DNA of 64,000 bases from assembly GCF_014764405.1 (NCBI RefSeq), contig NZ_CP061725.1, positions 6,014,001-6,078,000 of the forward strand, written 5' to 3'. Position numbers and translations under genes: made by a program. The stretch comes from Micromonospora craniellae. GTDB lineage: Bacteria > Actinomycetota > Actinomycetes > Mycobacteriales > Micromonosporaceae. Positions 35,339 to 44,041 of this stretch are shown one piece after another. The notes below the pieces were generated by a model. The model did not search any database, was not told the origin of the DNA, and saw only the letters and a program-made list of their open reading frames with translations. Numbering within the stretch: position 1 is the first letter of the stretch; each line of letters begins with the position of its first letter.

Positions 35339-36249
35339 TCGTCGGCGCCCGGGGCCGCCGGGCGGGACCGGGCGTCGCGTGGCGGATCGGCCGCCGCCAC
35401 CTGCTCCGGGAAGGGCGGTGGAGTGCCGCCGAAGCTGGGGCACCGGGCCTGGTGGCTGCACCAGTCGCACAGCCGGCTCGGTCGGGGACGGAAATCCTGG
35501 TTTGCGGTGGCCTGCTCGATCGCCCGCCACAACGCCACCACCGTGCGCTCGAAGCGCACCAGCTCGTCGGCGTCGGGGGCGTAGTCGCACACCTCGGCGT
35601 CCTTGAGGTAGAGCAGCCGCAGCACCCGGGGCACCACGCCCCGGGTCCGCCAGAGCACCAGGGCGTAGAACTTGAGCTGGAACAGGGCCCGGGCCTCGAA
35701 CGCCTCCCGTGGGGCACCGCCGGTCTTGTAGTCGACCACCCGCAGCGCGCCGTCCGGCGCCACGTCGAGCCGGTCGAGATAGCCACGGATCAGCAGCTCG
35801 TCGTCGACCACTGCGGAGATCAGGCTCTCCCGCTCGGCCGGCTCCAGGCGGCGCGGGTCCTCCACCGTGAAGTAGCCCTCCAGCAGCGCCGTCGCCGAGG
35901 CCAGGAACTGCGCCACGGCGGCCGGATCGTCGCCCTCGAAGAGCCCGGAGAGCTCCGGCTGCTCGGTGACCAACCGGTCCCACTGCGGTGCGACGAGATC
36001 ACCGGCCGCCTCCGGGGTGCGCCCGGCCGACGGCAGGTCGAACAGGCGCTCCAGCACCGCGTGCACCAGCGTGCCCCGGGCCTGCTCGACCGTGGGCCGC
36101 TCGGGCAGGCGGTCGATGCTGCGGAACCGGTAGAGCAGTGGGCAGGTCTTGAAGTCGGCGGCCCGCGACGGAGAGAGCGAGGCGCGCACCGTCGCCGGCA
36201 GCTGCGTCGGAGTCGGGGTCTGTCGGGTGATCACCGGATCCGCCGTCAT
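35335..36249 (-). CDS. RecB-like PD-(D/E)xK nuclease with Fe-S cluster cysteines
   Basis: 304 residues from ATG 36249. LSPSRAADFKTCPLLYRFR starts the domain with its first Cys; the nuclease core is GTLVHAVLERLF, then IRGYLDRLDV, VVDYKTGG (D-x(n)-YKT, catalytic Asp and Lys) and QLKFYALVL. The C-terminal LCDWCSHQARCPSF supplies three more Cys, completing the four-Cys pattern of the AddB/RecB/Cas4 iron-sulphur nucleases. A stand-alone exonuclease of this kind is common in actinobacteria; no helicase is fused and no Cas genes are near. Likely a DNA repair exonuclease. Confidence 0.85.
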   Translation of the reverse strand: MTADPVITRQTPTPTQLPATVRASLSPSRAADFKTCPLLYRFRSIDRLPERPTVEQARGTLVHAVLERLFDLPSAGRTPEAAGDLVAPQWDRLVTEQPELSGLFEGDDPAAVAQFLASATALLEGYFTVEDPRRLEPAERESLISAVVDDELLIRGYLDRLDVAPDGALRVVDYKTGGAPREAFEARALFQLKFYALVLWRTRGVVPRVLRLLYLKDAEVCDYAPDADELVRFERTVVALWRAIEQATANQDFRPRPSRLCDWCSHQARCPSFGGTPPPFPEQVAAADPPRDARSRPAAPGADE

Positions 36250-36307
36250 GCCCGGAAGGTTAGGGCACGCGTGTGACAGGAGCACCGGGAGGTGATCTCC
36301 CGCCGCG

Positions 36308-36313
36308 TAGCAT
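36308..36313 (+). promoter_or_regulatory. -10 hexamer TAGCAT
   Basis: Seven bases before GTG 36321 of the site-2 protease gene. Confidence 0.5.
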
Positions 36314-36320
36314 CGGGCCG

Positions 36321-37577
36321 GTGGAACAAGGGAGTCGACCGCGCGCCGGCCGGCGTCCCGGTCTGCGGGTGGGCCGGGTCTTCGGGGTGCCGCTGTACCT
36401 GAACGCCTCGATCCTGCTGCTCGCCGTGCTGATCATCGTGCTGTACGGCGAACTCGCCGGCCAGCGCCTGCAACTCTCCCCGCTCGGCGGTTACCTGGTC
36501 GGCGCCGGGTTCGTCGTGTCGCTGCTCGGCTCGGTGCTCCTCCACGAACTCGGGCACGCCCTCACCGCCCGACGGTTCGGCATCGGGGTGCGCGGGATCA
36601 CCCTGGAACTGCTCGGCGGGTACACCGAGATGGACCGCGATGCCCCGTCACCCCGGGTGGATCTGCTGGTGTCCCTGGCCGGCCCGGCGGTCTCGGCGGT
36701 GCTCGGGGCGATCGCGGTCGCCGCCACGCTGGCCCTGCCCGACCGCACCGTGGCCGACCAACTGGCGTTCCAACTGGCGGCGAGCAACATCATCGTCGCG
36801 GTCTTCAACATCCTGCCCGGCCTGCCGCTGGACGGCGGGCGGGCACTGCGGGCGGTGATCTGGGCGGTCACCCGCAACCGGCACGCCGCCACCGAGGTGG
36901 CCGGCTGGGCCGGGCGCGTACTCGCCGTGGGCACCGCCCCGCTGGTGGCGGTGCTCTACGCGGTGGACGTCCTGAGCCTGTTGGCCCTGCCGCTGACGGC
37001 GCTGGTCGCGCTCACCCTCTGGCACGGTGCCGGGCAGCCGATCCGGATGTCCCGGATCGGCCGCCGGCTGCCCCTGGTCGACCTGGCCCGGCTGGCTCGA
37101 CCGGCGTTCGCCGTTCCCACCGGCACCCCGCTCGCCGAGGCGCAGCGCCGCGCCGCTGAGGCGGCGACGAATCAGCCCGTGACCGGCGCGGCTCCGGCGG
37201 ACCACCTCGTCACCGGCGCGGTCCCGGCGGACGGCGGCGCTCCTGATTCCGCCGGTCCCTCCGGCGCGGCGCGGGGGACGAACGCCGCACTGCTGGTGAC
37301 CGACTCGGCGGGCCGGCCGGTGGCGGTGGTCGACCCGGCCGCCGCGGCGGCCGTGCCGGAGGCCCGCCGCCCCTGGCTCGCCGTCGACGCGGTGGCGCGA
37401 TCCGTCGCCGACCTGCCCACCCTGCCGGTCGACACGGACGGGGAACGGGTGCTGGAGCGGGTGCAGGCCCACCCGGCCGCGCAGTACCTCGTGACGGCAG
37501 GCGAAGATGTCGTCGGCATTCTGCACATCGCGGATCTGGCGCGACTGCTCGAACCTCACCGGAAGATGAACACGTGA
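36321..37577 (+). CDS. Site-2 protease family protein (M50) with CBS region
   Basis: 418 residues from GTG 36321. Zinc-protease motif HELGH at residues 75-79 (VLLHELGHALTARRFG) lies within the membrane; the third ligand, Asp171, is in NILPGLPLDGGRAL. Five to six membrane helices precede a soluble C-terminal part (about 255-418) with a linker of Ala/Pro repeats and a CBS-like segment (GEDVVGILHIADLARLL). Family members cut membrane-anchored regulators; CBS domains bind adenosyl nucleotides. Its stop overlaps the trmI start by GTGA, a gene order common in actinobacteria. Confidence 0.9.
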   Translation: MEQGSRPRAGRRPGLRVGRVFGVPLYLNASILLLAVLIIVLYGELAGQRLQLSPLGGYLVGAGFVVSLLGSVLLHELGHALTARRFGIGVRGITLELLGGYTEMDRDAPSPRVDLLVSLAGPAVSAVLGAIAVAATLALPDRTVADQLAFQLAASNIIVAVFNILPGLPLDGGRALRAVIWAVTRNRHAATEVAGWAGRVLAVGTAPLVAVLYAVDVLSLLALPLTALVALTLWHGAGQPIRMSRIGRRLPLVDLARLARPAFAVPTGTPLAEAQRRAAEAATNQPVTGAAPADHLVTGAVPADGGAPDSAGPSGAARGTNAALLVTDSAGRPVAVVDPAAAAAVPEARRPWLAVDAVARSVADLPTLPVDTDGERVLERVQAHPAAQYLVTAGEDVVGILHIADLARLLEPHRKMNT

Positions 37578-38584
37578 CCGTGACCCACTCCGCCGGCCCG
37601 GCCACCCCGGGCAGCGACCTGCCCGCCGAGAAGGCGGAGCCGCCCGCCGTGCACCGCGGGCCGTTCCGGCCCGGTGACCGGGTGCAGTTGACCGACCCGA
37701 AGGGCCGGATGCACACCATCACCCTGGAACCGGGCAAGGAGTTCCACACCCACCGGGGCATCCTCGCGCACGACGCGCTGATCGGCCTGCCCGACGGCAG
37801 CGTGGTCAGCACCTCCGGCGGGGGCACCGCCTTCCTGGCACTGCGTCCGCTGCTGTCGGACTACGTGCTGTCGATGCCGCGCGGCGCACAGGTGATCTAC
37901 CCCAAGGACTCGGCGCAGATCGTCGCCATGGGCGACATCTTCCCGGGCGCGAAGGTCCTGGAGGCCGGCGCCGGCTCCGGCGCGCTGAGCTGCTCGCTGC
38001 TGCGGGCCGTGGGCACCTCCGGCGAGCTGCACTCGTACGAGCTGCGGGACGACTTCGCCCAGATCGCCCGGCGCAACGTCGAGGCGTTCTTCAACGGGCC
38101 GCACCCCGCCTGGCACCTGCAGGTGGGCGACGTGGGCGGGTGCCCGGAGATCGGCTTCGACCGGATCATCCTGGACATGCTGGCCCCGTGGGAGAACCTC
38201 GAGATGGTCGAGCGGGCGCTGCTGCCCGGCGGCGTGTTCATCGGTTACGTCGCCACCACCCCGCAGCTGTCCGAGCTGGTCGAGGCGCTGCGCGAACGGG
38301 GTGGTTGGACCGAGCCGCGCGCCTGGGAGTCGATGGTGCGGGACTGGCATGCCGAGGGGTTGGCGGTCCGGCCCGACCACCGGATGATCGCCCACACCGC
38401 CTTCCTCGTCTCCGCGCGTAAGCTCGCCCCCGGAGTCACCGCCCCGCCCCGGCGGCGCAAGCCCAGCAAGGGCAGCGAGGCGTACGCGCAGCGGCGGCAG
38501 GCGCTCCGCGCGGCGGAGGCGGCCCGACAGGCGCCGCCCGACGGCGCCGAACCCGACACGACGCAGGAGACGGACAGGCCGTGA
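37574..38584 (+). CDS. trmI: tRNA (adenine-N1)-methyltransferase TrmI
   Basis: 336 residues from GTG 37574 (GTGA overlap). It methylates A58 in the T-loop of tRNA using S-adenosylmethionine, as shown for M. tuberculosis Rv2118c. The small N-terminal barrel (about 30-95, GDRVQLTDPKGRMHTI) is followed by the Rossmann domain with VLEAGAGSGALSCSLL (Glu130 binds SAM), ELRDDFAQIARRNVEAF, and the catalytic-region DMLAPWENL. A 50-residue basic, disordered C-terminal tail extends it beyond the usual 280 residues. Confidence 0.93.
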   Translation: MTVTHSAGPATPGSDLPAEKAEPPAVHRGPFRPGDRVQLTDPKGRMHTITLEPGKEFHTHRGILAHDALIGLPDGSVVSTSGGGTAFLALRPLLSDYVLSMPRGAQVIYPKDSAQIVAMGDIFPGAKVLEAGAGSGALSCSLLRAVGTSGELHSYELRDDFAQIARRNVEAFFNGPHPAWHLQVGDVGGCPEIGFDRIILDMLAPWENLEMVERALLPGGVFIGYVATTPQLSELVEALRERGGWTEPRAWESMVRDWHAEGLAVRPDHRMIAHTAFLVSARKLAPGVTAPPRRRKPSKGSEAYAQRRQALRAAEAARQAPPDGAEPDTTQETDRP

Positions 38585-38682
38585 CGGCGGATTGGGGCGG
38601 CGGGGAGTGAACGGGCTGATCCTCGACGCGGGCCGACGCGGGCCGGTGCCGCCGGCCCGGGCCGGCGGGGTGGGGTGACGGC

Positions 38683-39255
38683 ATGAGCCGTCCCGGTTTC
38701 GGCGGTGGCGACCTGCCGGCGGTCTTCCCGGACTGGTCCCCGTACACCGACCTTGAGTCGGCGGCCCGCGCCTACCTGCGCGATCCCGACGTCGCCCTGG
38801 AGGCGCTCGGCGGCGTGCTGCGGGGCGCCTCGGTGCTCGGCTTCACCCTGGAACGCTTCGTCAACGAGGTCAACGGGGTGTGGCAGGAGGTCGTCGTCTG
38901 CGACGGCAGTCGGCTGGTGCTCTGGCACGGCGAGGACGTGCCGCCGGGGGAGGGCCCGCCCGGTTCGATGACCTCGTCATTGCGGGTCGTGCCGGTCTCC
39001 TCGGTCACCGAGGTCGGCTGCCGGCGTCGGCTGTTCCGCCACGACAACGGCGAGATCCGGGTCGACAGCATCGACGTCTACCTGCTGCTGACCTCGCTGG
39101 ACGAGTCACCGCCGAGCGAGGAGGCCGCCGGTGGGCCCCGGCACGACGCGTTGCGGTTCGGCAAGACCCTCGACGACGGCGGTGCCGGACAGATCGCCCG
39201 CCTGGAGGAGTTCGCCCGACTGGTCGCCTCGGTGGTCGGCCGGCCGCTGCTGTAG
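38683..39255 (+). CDS. Conserved hypothetical protein near the proteasome locus
   Basis: 190 residues from ATG 38683. Acidic, mixed alpha/beta: helix LESAARAYLRDPDVALEALG, strands VLWHGEDVPP and DSIDVYLLLTSLDE, and a C-terminal helix ARLEEFARLVASVVGRPLL. Proteins with this opening (FPDWSPYTDLE) occur next to trmI and arc in other actinobacteria as far as I recall, but no function is known. No membrane segment or Cys cluster. It probably continues the trmI transcript with a 98-base gap. Confidence 0.65.
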   Translation: MSRPGFGGGDLPAVFPDWSPYTDLESAARAYLRDPDVALEALGGVLRGASVLGFTLERFVNEVNGVWQEVVVCDGSRLVLWHGEDVPPGEGPPGSMTSSLRVVPVSSVTEVGCRRRLFRHDNGEIRVDSIDVYLLLTSLDESPPSEEAAGGPRHDALRFGKTLDDGGAGQIARLEEFARLVASVVGRPLL

Positions 39256-39311
39256 CGGCGGGGCGACCACCGCCGTGCCGCCGGCGACCGTGCCCGACGT
39301 GGCCGGGCCGG

Positions 39312-39620
39312 TCACTCCTCGGCGTCCGGGCCGGCCACCTCGACGCCGTCGCTGCCGCGTACGACGTGGATGCACTCGCCCGGGCACTCCTTCGCCGAGT
39401 CGATCACCTCAAGGCGCAGGTGCTCCGGCACGTCCACCCGGGCGCCCGGCGTCTGCTGGAGCTCGCCGTCGGGGCCCTTGACGTAGGCCAGGCCGTCGAT
39501 GTCGAACTCGAAGACCTCCGGCGCGTACTGCACGCACAATCCGTCACCTGTGCACAGGTCCTGGTCCACCCAGACCTGCAGTTGGTCTGTCGCGACCTCG
39601 ACCACCGGCGCACCCCCCAT
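39312..39620 (-). CDS. Ferredoxin with CxxDxxC-type cluster site
   Basis: 102 residues from ATG 39620 with GGGAG upstream. Cluster ligands are Cys23 and Cys29 in DLCTGDGLCV, with Asp26 where a four-cluster ferredoxin has Cys, plus Cys79 and Cys83 in ECPGECI. This spacing fits a [3Fe-4S] or Asp-ligated [4Fe-4S] single-cluster ferredoxin, the type that feeds electrons to cytochrome P450s. Acidic throughout. It is divergent from arc with 163 bases between starts. Confidence 0.85.
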   Translation of the reverse strand: MGGAPVVEVATDQLQVWVDQDLCTGDGLCVQYAPEVFEFDIDGLAYVKGPDGELQQTPGARVDVPEHLRLEVIDSAKECPGECIHVVRGSDGVEVAGPDAEE

Positions 39621-39783
39621 GTTCTCCCGTCCCACCCCACGACGGTACCCGAATGCCCGTACCCGCCCTGCTACCCACCCTTGGCGATCAAGCTTCGGTG
39701 ACGGGCGCGTTGCGGAGGACCGAATCGGGCTCATAGCGGCTAGTGTTAGGGCAGAACGTTCGAGCCCCCCGGGGAGGTGGGAC

Positions 39784-41565
39784 GTGGCACGCAGCGACGA
39801 CGCGGACTCGCGCGCCGCACGGTGGGAGAAGGAGGCCCACGATCTCTCCACGCAGGTCGCGTTCCTGCAAGAGGAACTCGCTCTCGTGCGGCGCAAGTTG
39901 ACCGAAAGCCCCCGACACGTCCGGCAGCTCGAAGAGCGGCTGGCGGCCACCCAGGCGCAGTTGGCGCGGCTGACCGAGAACAACGAACGGCTCGTGAGCA
40001 CCTTGAAGGAGGCTCGCGCGCAGATCGTGACGCTCAAGGAGGAGATCGACCGTCTCGCCCAGCCCCCCAGTGGCTACGGTGTCTTCCTGGCCCGGCACGA
40101 GGACGGCACGGTCGACGTCTTCACCGGCGGGCGCAAACTGCGCGTGGCCGTCTCGCCCTCGCTGGACGTGGGTGAGCTGCGGCGTGGCCAGGAGGTCCTG
40201 CTCAACGACGCACTCAACATCGTCGACGCGTTCGGGTTCGAGCGGGTCGGCGAGGTGGTCATGCTCAAGGAGGTGCTGGCGGGCCCCGACGGTGTCCCGG
40301 GTGACCGGGCGCTGGTGGTCTCGCACTCCGACGAGGAGCGGATCGTGCACCTGGCCGAGACCCTGATCGGCAGCGCGATCCGGGCCGGCGACTCGCTCAT
40401 GATCGAACCCCGCTCGGCATACGCGTACGAGCGGATTCCCAAGAGCGAGGTCGAGGAACTGGTCCTGGAGGAGGTGCCGGACGTCGACTACACCGACATC
40501 GGCGGCCTGCACTCCCAGATCGAGCAGATCAGGGACGCGGTGGAACTCCCGTTCCTGCACGCCGACCTGTTCCGCGAGCACCAGCTCCGGCCGCCGAAGG
40601 GCATCCTGCTCTACGGTCCGCCCGGCTGCGGCAAGACGCTCATCGCCAAGGCGGTCGCCAACTCGTTGGCGAAGAAGATCGCCGAGCGGCGGGGTGAGGA
40701 GAAGCACACCAGCTTCTTCCTCAACATCAAGGGTCCCGAGCTGCTCAACAAGTACGTCGGCGAGACCGAGCGGCACATCCGGCTGATCTTCCAGCGGGCG
40801 CGGGAGAAGGCCGGCGAGGGCACTCCGGTGATCGTCTTCTTCGACGAGATGGACTCGATCTTCCGGACCCGAGGCTCCGGTGTCTCCTCCGACGTGGAGA
40901 ACACCATCGTCCCGCAGCTCCTCAGCGAGATCGACGGTGTCGAGGGCCTGGAGAACGTCATCGTCATCGGTGCCTCCAACCGGGAGGACATGATCGACCC
41001 GGCGATCCTGCGGCCTGGTCGGCTCGACGTGAAGATCAAGATCGAGCGTCCGGACGCCGAGGCGGCCAAGGACATCTTCTCCAAGTACATCCTCTCCGGC
41101 CTGCCGCTGTCCGCGGACGACCTGGCCGAACACGGTCAGGACGCCCAGGCCACCGTCGCGGCGATGATCGACGCGGTGGTGCTGCGGATGTACTCGGAGA
41201 CCGAGGAGAACCGCTTCCTCGAGGTCACCTACGCCAACGGCGACAAGGAGGTCCTGTACTTCAAGGACTTCAACTCGGGCGCGATGATCCAGAACATCGT
41301 GGACCGTGGCAAGAAGATGGCCATCAAGGAGTTCCTCACCTCCGGTCGTAAGGGGCTGCGCCTGCAGCACCTGCTCGACGCGTGCGTCGACGAGTTCCGC
41401 GAGAACGAGGACCTGCCCAACACCACCAACCCCGACGACTGGGCCCGCATCTCCGGCAAGAAGGGCGAGCGGATCGTCTACATCCGCACGCTCGTCTCCG
41501 GCGGCAAGGGCACCGAGGCCGGTCGCTCCATCGAGACCGCGAGCAACACCGGCCAGTACCTCTGA
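39784..41565 (+). CDS. arc: Proteasome-associated AAA ATPase ARC/Mpa
   Basis: 593 residues from GTG 39784. Forms a hexameric ring that recognises Pup through its coiled coils, unfolds pupylated proteins and threads them into the 20S core. Residues 14-95 are the coiled coil; two OB folds follow (about 97-240); the AAA domain has Walker A GPPGCGKT (278-285), Walker B with Asp354-Glu355 (VIVFFDEMDS) and the NREDMIDPAILRPGRLD sensor region. The C-terminus QYL is the docking motif that inserts into the PrcA ring. First gene of the Pup-proteasome series; a stem-loop follows its stop. Confidence 0.96.
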   Translation: MARSDDADSRAARWEKEAHDLSTQVAFLQEELALVRRKLTESPRHVRQLEERLAATQAQLARLTENNERLVSTLKEARAQIVTLKEEIDRLAQPPSGYGVFLARHEDGTVDVFTGGRKLRVAVSPSLDVGELRRGQEVLLNDALNIVDAFGFERVGEVVMLKEVLAGPDGVPGDRALVVSHSDEERIVHLAETLIGSAIRAGDSLMIEPRSAYAYERIPKSEVEELVLEEVPDVDYTDIGGLHSQIEQIRDAVELPFLHADLFREHQLRPPKGILLYGPPGCGKTLIAKAVANSLAKKIAERRGEEKHTSFFLNIKGPELLNKYVGETERHIRLIFQRAREKAGEGTPVIVFFDEMDSIFRTRGSGVSSDVENTIVPQLLSEIDGVEGLENVIVIGASNREDMIDPAILRPGRLDVKIKIERPDAEAAKDIFSKYILSGLPLSADDLAEHGQDAQATVAAMIDAVVLRMYSETEENRFLEVTYANGDKEVLYFKDFNSGAMIQNIVDRGKKMAIKEFLTSGRKGLRLQHLLDACVDEFRENEDLPNTTNPDDWARISGKKGERIVYIRTLVSGGKGTEAGRSIETASNTGQYL

Positions 41566-41578
41566 CCGGTCGCGCCAC

Positions 41579-41611
41579 CGGGGCCCGTGACGCGACGCGT
41601 CACGGGCCCCG
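41579..41611 (+). terminator. GC-rich hairpin after arc
   Basis: Arms 41579-41594 and 41596-41611 are complementary over 16 bases, starting 13 bases after the arc stop. Suggests arc and dop are partly uncoupled. Confidence 0.65.
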
Positions 41612-41910
41612 TCGCGTACCTCCTCTTCGTCGAACCGGGTCGGACCTGGCAGATGCTGCACGCGACGCCCGGGCCGGATCCGCCTGGTGACCACCGACTC
41701 CGGCGTGCGCTCCCGGGCCGAGAGACCGCTGCGTTCGCTGCCCGAGACACACGAGCGGGCCACCATCGAACCCATGATCGTCGAACGGCCGGGGGACTGA
41801 ACGGTGCGACCCGCGGCGTTCCGACCCCACCGGCACGCCCCCGCGTGCCCGACCGGCGACTACGCTCGACGTGACGGGGGACCGGTCGGGCAAGCGAAGC
41901 GGGTAGGTCG
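41612..41910 (+). other. Spacer between arc and dop
   Basis: No convincing gene. A 40-codon open stretch (GRIRLVTTDSG...EPMIVERPGD) ends at TGA 41798-41800 without a usable start and may be decayed coding sequence. TACGCT at 41861-41866 is a candidate -10 giving dop a leader of about 40 bases. Confidence 0.4.
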
Positions 41911-43428
41911 ATGAGCGTAAGACGGATCATGGGCACCGAGGTCGAGTACGGCATTTCCGTGCCCGGTCAGGCCAGTGCCAACCCGATGGTCACCTCCTCC
42001 CAGGTGGTGAACGCCTACGGCGCCCGCCCGGAACTCAACCGGGGCGGTCGGGCCCGGTGGGACTACGAGGAGGAGTCACCGCTGCGGGACGCCCGCGGCT
42101 TCACCTACTCCGGAGCCGCGTACGACCCGGCCGAGGCGCTCGCCGACGACGACCTCGGGCTGGCCAACGTGATCCTCACCAACGGGGCCCGGCTCTACGT
42201 CGACCACGCGCACCCGGAGTACTCCACTCCGGAGGTGACCACCCCCCGGGACCTGGTGCGCTGGGACAAGGCGGGGGAGCGGGTGATGGCGGAGGCGGCG
42301 CGCCGGGCGGCCACCATCCCGGGCAGCGCGCCGATCCACCTCTACAAGAACAACACCGACAACAAGGGCGCCAGCTATGGCGCGCACGAGAACTACCTCA
42401 TGCGCCGGCAGACCGCCTTCGCCGACATCGTGGCGTACCTGACCCCGTTCTTCGTGACCCGGCAGATCGTCTGCGGCGCCGGTCGCGTCGGCATCGGGCA
42501 GGACGGCGGCCAGAGCGGCTTCCAGATCTCGCAGCGGGCCGACTTCTTCGAGGTCGAGGTGGGTCTGGAGACCACCCTCAAGCGACCGATCATCAACACC
42601 CGGGACGAGCCGCACGCCGACGCCGACAAGTACCGCCGTCTGCACGTCATCATCGGCGACGCCAACCTGTCCGAGATCTCCACCTATCTGAAGGTGGGCG
42701 CCACCGCGTTGATCCTCACCATGATCGAGGAGAAGGCGCTCGGCCCCGACCTCGGCATCGCCGACCCGGTCGGTGAACTCCGCGCGGTCAGTCACGACCC
42801 GTCGCTGACTCATCGAATGCGGCTGCGCGACGGCCGCCGGCTGACCGCGTTGGACGTCCAGTGGGCGTACCTGGAGCGGGTGCGCGCGTACGTGGAGGAC
42901 CGGTACGGCAGCGACGTCGACGAGCAGACCAGCGACGTGCTGGACCGCTGGGAGAACGTGCTGGACCGGCTCGGACGCGACGTGATGCTCTGCGCCGACG
43001 AACTGGACTGGGTGGCCAAGTTGCGGCTGCTGGAGGGCTACCGGGACCGGGAGAAGCTTGGGTGGGGCTCGCACAAGCTCCAACTGGTCGACCTGCAGTA
43101 CTCCGACGTCCGGCCGGAGAAGGGGCTCTACCACCGCCTGGTGTCCCGTGGGGCGATGAAGACGCTGCTGCCCGAAGCCGAGACGCAGGCGGCGATGACC
43201 GAGCCGCCGGAGGACACCCGTGCCTACTTCCGGGGCCGTTGCCTGGCGCAGTACGCCTCCGAGGTGGTCGCCGCCAGTTGGGACTCGGTCATCTTCGACG
43301 TCGGGCGGGAGTCCCTGGTCCGGGTGCCGATGATGGAGCCGGAGCGGGGCACCAGGCGGCACGTGGGTGCGCTGTTCGACAAATGTGCCAGTGCCAAGGA
43401 CCTGCTGGAGACCCTGACCGGCGGCTGA
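41911..43428 (+). CDS. dop: Depupylase / Pup deamidase Dop
   Basis: 505 residues. Carboxylate-amine ligase fold shared with PafA and glutamine synthetase; ATP-dependent removal of Pup from substrates, and deamidation of Pup-Gln where needed. Motifs: MGTEVEYGIS at the N-terminus (metal/ATP Glu), TRWDYE-like RARWDYEEESPLRD before the Dop-loop, YVDHAHPEYSTPE, FKNNTDNKG-type YKNNTDNKGASYGAHENYL, and NTRDEPHADADKYRRLHVI. Length equals other Dop proteins. Because the encoded Pup already ends in Glu, depupylation rather than deamidation should be the main task here. Confidence 0.96.
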   Translation: MSVRRIMGTEVEYGISVPGQASANPMVTSSQVVNAYGARPELNRGGRARWDYEEESPLRDARGFTYSGAAYDPAEALADDDLGLANVILTNGARLYVDHAHPEYSTPEVTTPRDLVRWDKAGERVMAEAARRAATIPGSAPIHLYKNNTDNKGASYGAHENYLMRRQTAFADIVAYLTPFFVTRQIVCGAGRVGIGQDGGQSGFQISQRADFFEVEVGLETTLKRPIINTRDEPHADADKYRRLHVIIGDANLSEISTYLKVGATALILTMIEEKALGPDLGIADPVGELRAVSHDPSLTHRMRLRDGRRLTALDVQWAYLERVRAYVEDRYGSDVDEQTSDVLDRWENVLDRLGRDVMLCADELDWVAKLRLLEGYRDREKLGWGSHKLQLVDLQYSDVRPEKGLYHRLVSRGAMKTLLPEAETQAAMTEPPEDTRAYFRGRCLAQYASEVVAASWDSVIFDVGRESLVRVPMMEPERGTRRHVGALFDKCASAKDLLETLTGG

Positions 43429-43546
43429 GCCGTGCCGGCCGTGCTCTCGTTCGGTGCTCGCGCGCCGGTCCGGTACCGGCGCGCGACGGGCGTTTCGTCG
43501 TTCCCGCGAGGTAAGTTCATCGCAGACGATCGTGGAGGAGGCAACA

Positions 43547-43762
43547 GTGGCCACTCGTGACAGCGGCGGTCAGTCGCAGACGGGCAAGTCCCGTCAGGGT
43601 GAGGAGATCGAGGACGTCACCGTCGAGGCGAATCCGGAGGTCGCCGAGCGGCACGCCGAGATCACCGAGGACGTGGACGATCTCCTCGACGAGATCGACT
43701 CCGTCCTGGAGGAGAACGCCGAAGAGTTCGTGAGGGGGTATGTCCAGAAGGGCGGAGAGTAG
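43547..43762 (+). CDS. pup: Prokaryotic ubiquitin-like protein Pup
   Basis: 71 residues from GTG 43547 behind GGAGGAGG. Intrinsically disordered, very acidic, with a central helix region EDVDDLLDEIDSVLEENAEE that binds the ARC coiled coil. The C-terminus is YVQKGGE: the last residue is already Glu, so it can be ligated directly to lysines by PafA without deamidation. Two lysines (14, 68) are present. Sits between dop and the prcB region as in most actinobacteria. Confidence 0.97.
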   Translation: MATRDSGGQSQTGKSRQGEEIEDVTVEANPEVAERHAEITEDVDDLLDEIDSVLEENAEEFVRGYVQKGGE

Positions 43763-43768
43763 GACTGA

Positions 43769-44041
43769 TGTCCGGTTCTCCGGCCGTGCTGCCGCAGCTA
43801 CGCGGTCTGTGGTGAACCCGATCCGGAACTTGTGGACCACGATCATCGCACCGGGTGGGTGCGCGGGATAATCTGCTTCAACTGCACCGGTGGTCTTGGC
43901 CAGTTCCGTCACAGTCCTACGAGGCTGGCCAGGGCCATCACGTACCTGAGAGGAACCACGTGGCAGCGGGTTTTGATCCATCCGGGCGTCTACCAGATGT
44001 GTTCACCAACGCGGGGACGTCCTCCTTCACCACGTTCTTGA
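43769..44041 (+). pseudogene. Endonuclease VII-like (HNH) gene, no usable start, overlaps prcB
   Basis: In the frame following the TGA at 43766-43768 the sequence reads YAVCGEPDPEL, VDHDHRTGWVRGIICFNCTG, GLGQFRHSPTRLARAITYLR and GTTWQRVLIHPGVYQMC, a clear recombination endonuclease VII family domain with the HDH catalytic core and CFNC zinc pair. The first zinc pair seems altered (YAVC). The only start in frame is GTG 43832, which would drop the zinc region; an ATG at 43740 overlapping pup is in another frame, so a frameshift is likely. The last 82 bases overlap the prcB start in a different frame. Confidence 0.6.

Noticed and set aside
41587..41874. 95-codon frame between arc and dop
   Set aside because: It begins inside the arc terminator hairpin, has no ribosome site and no conserved-looking segment.
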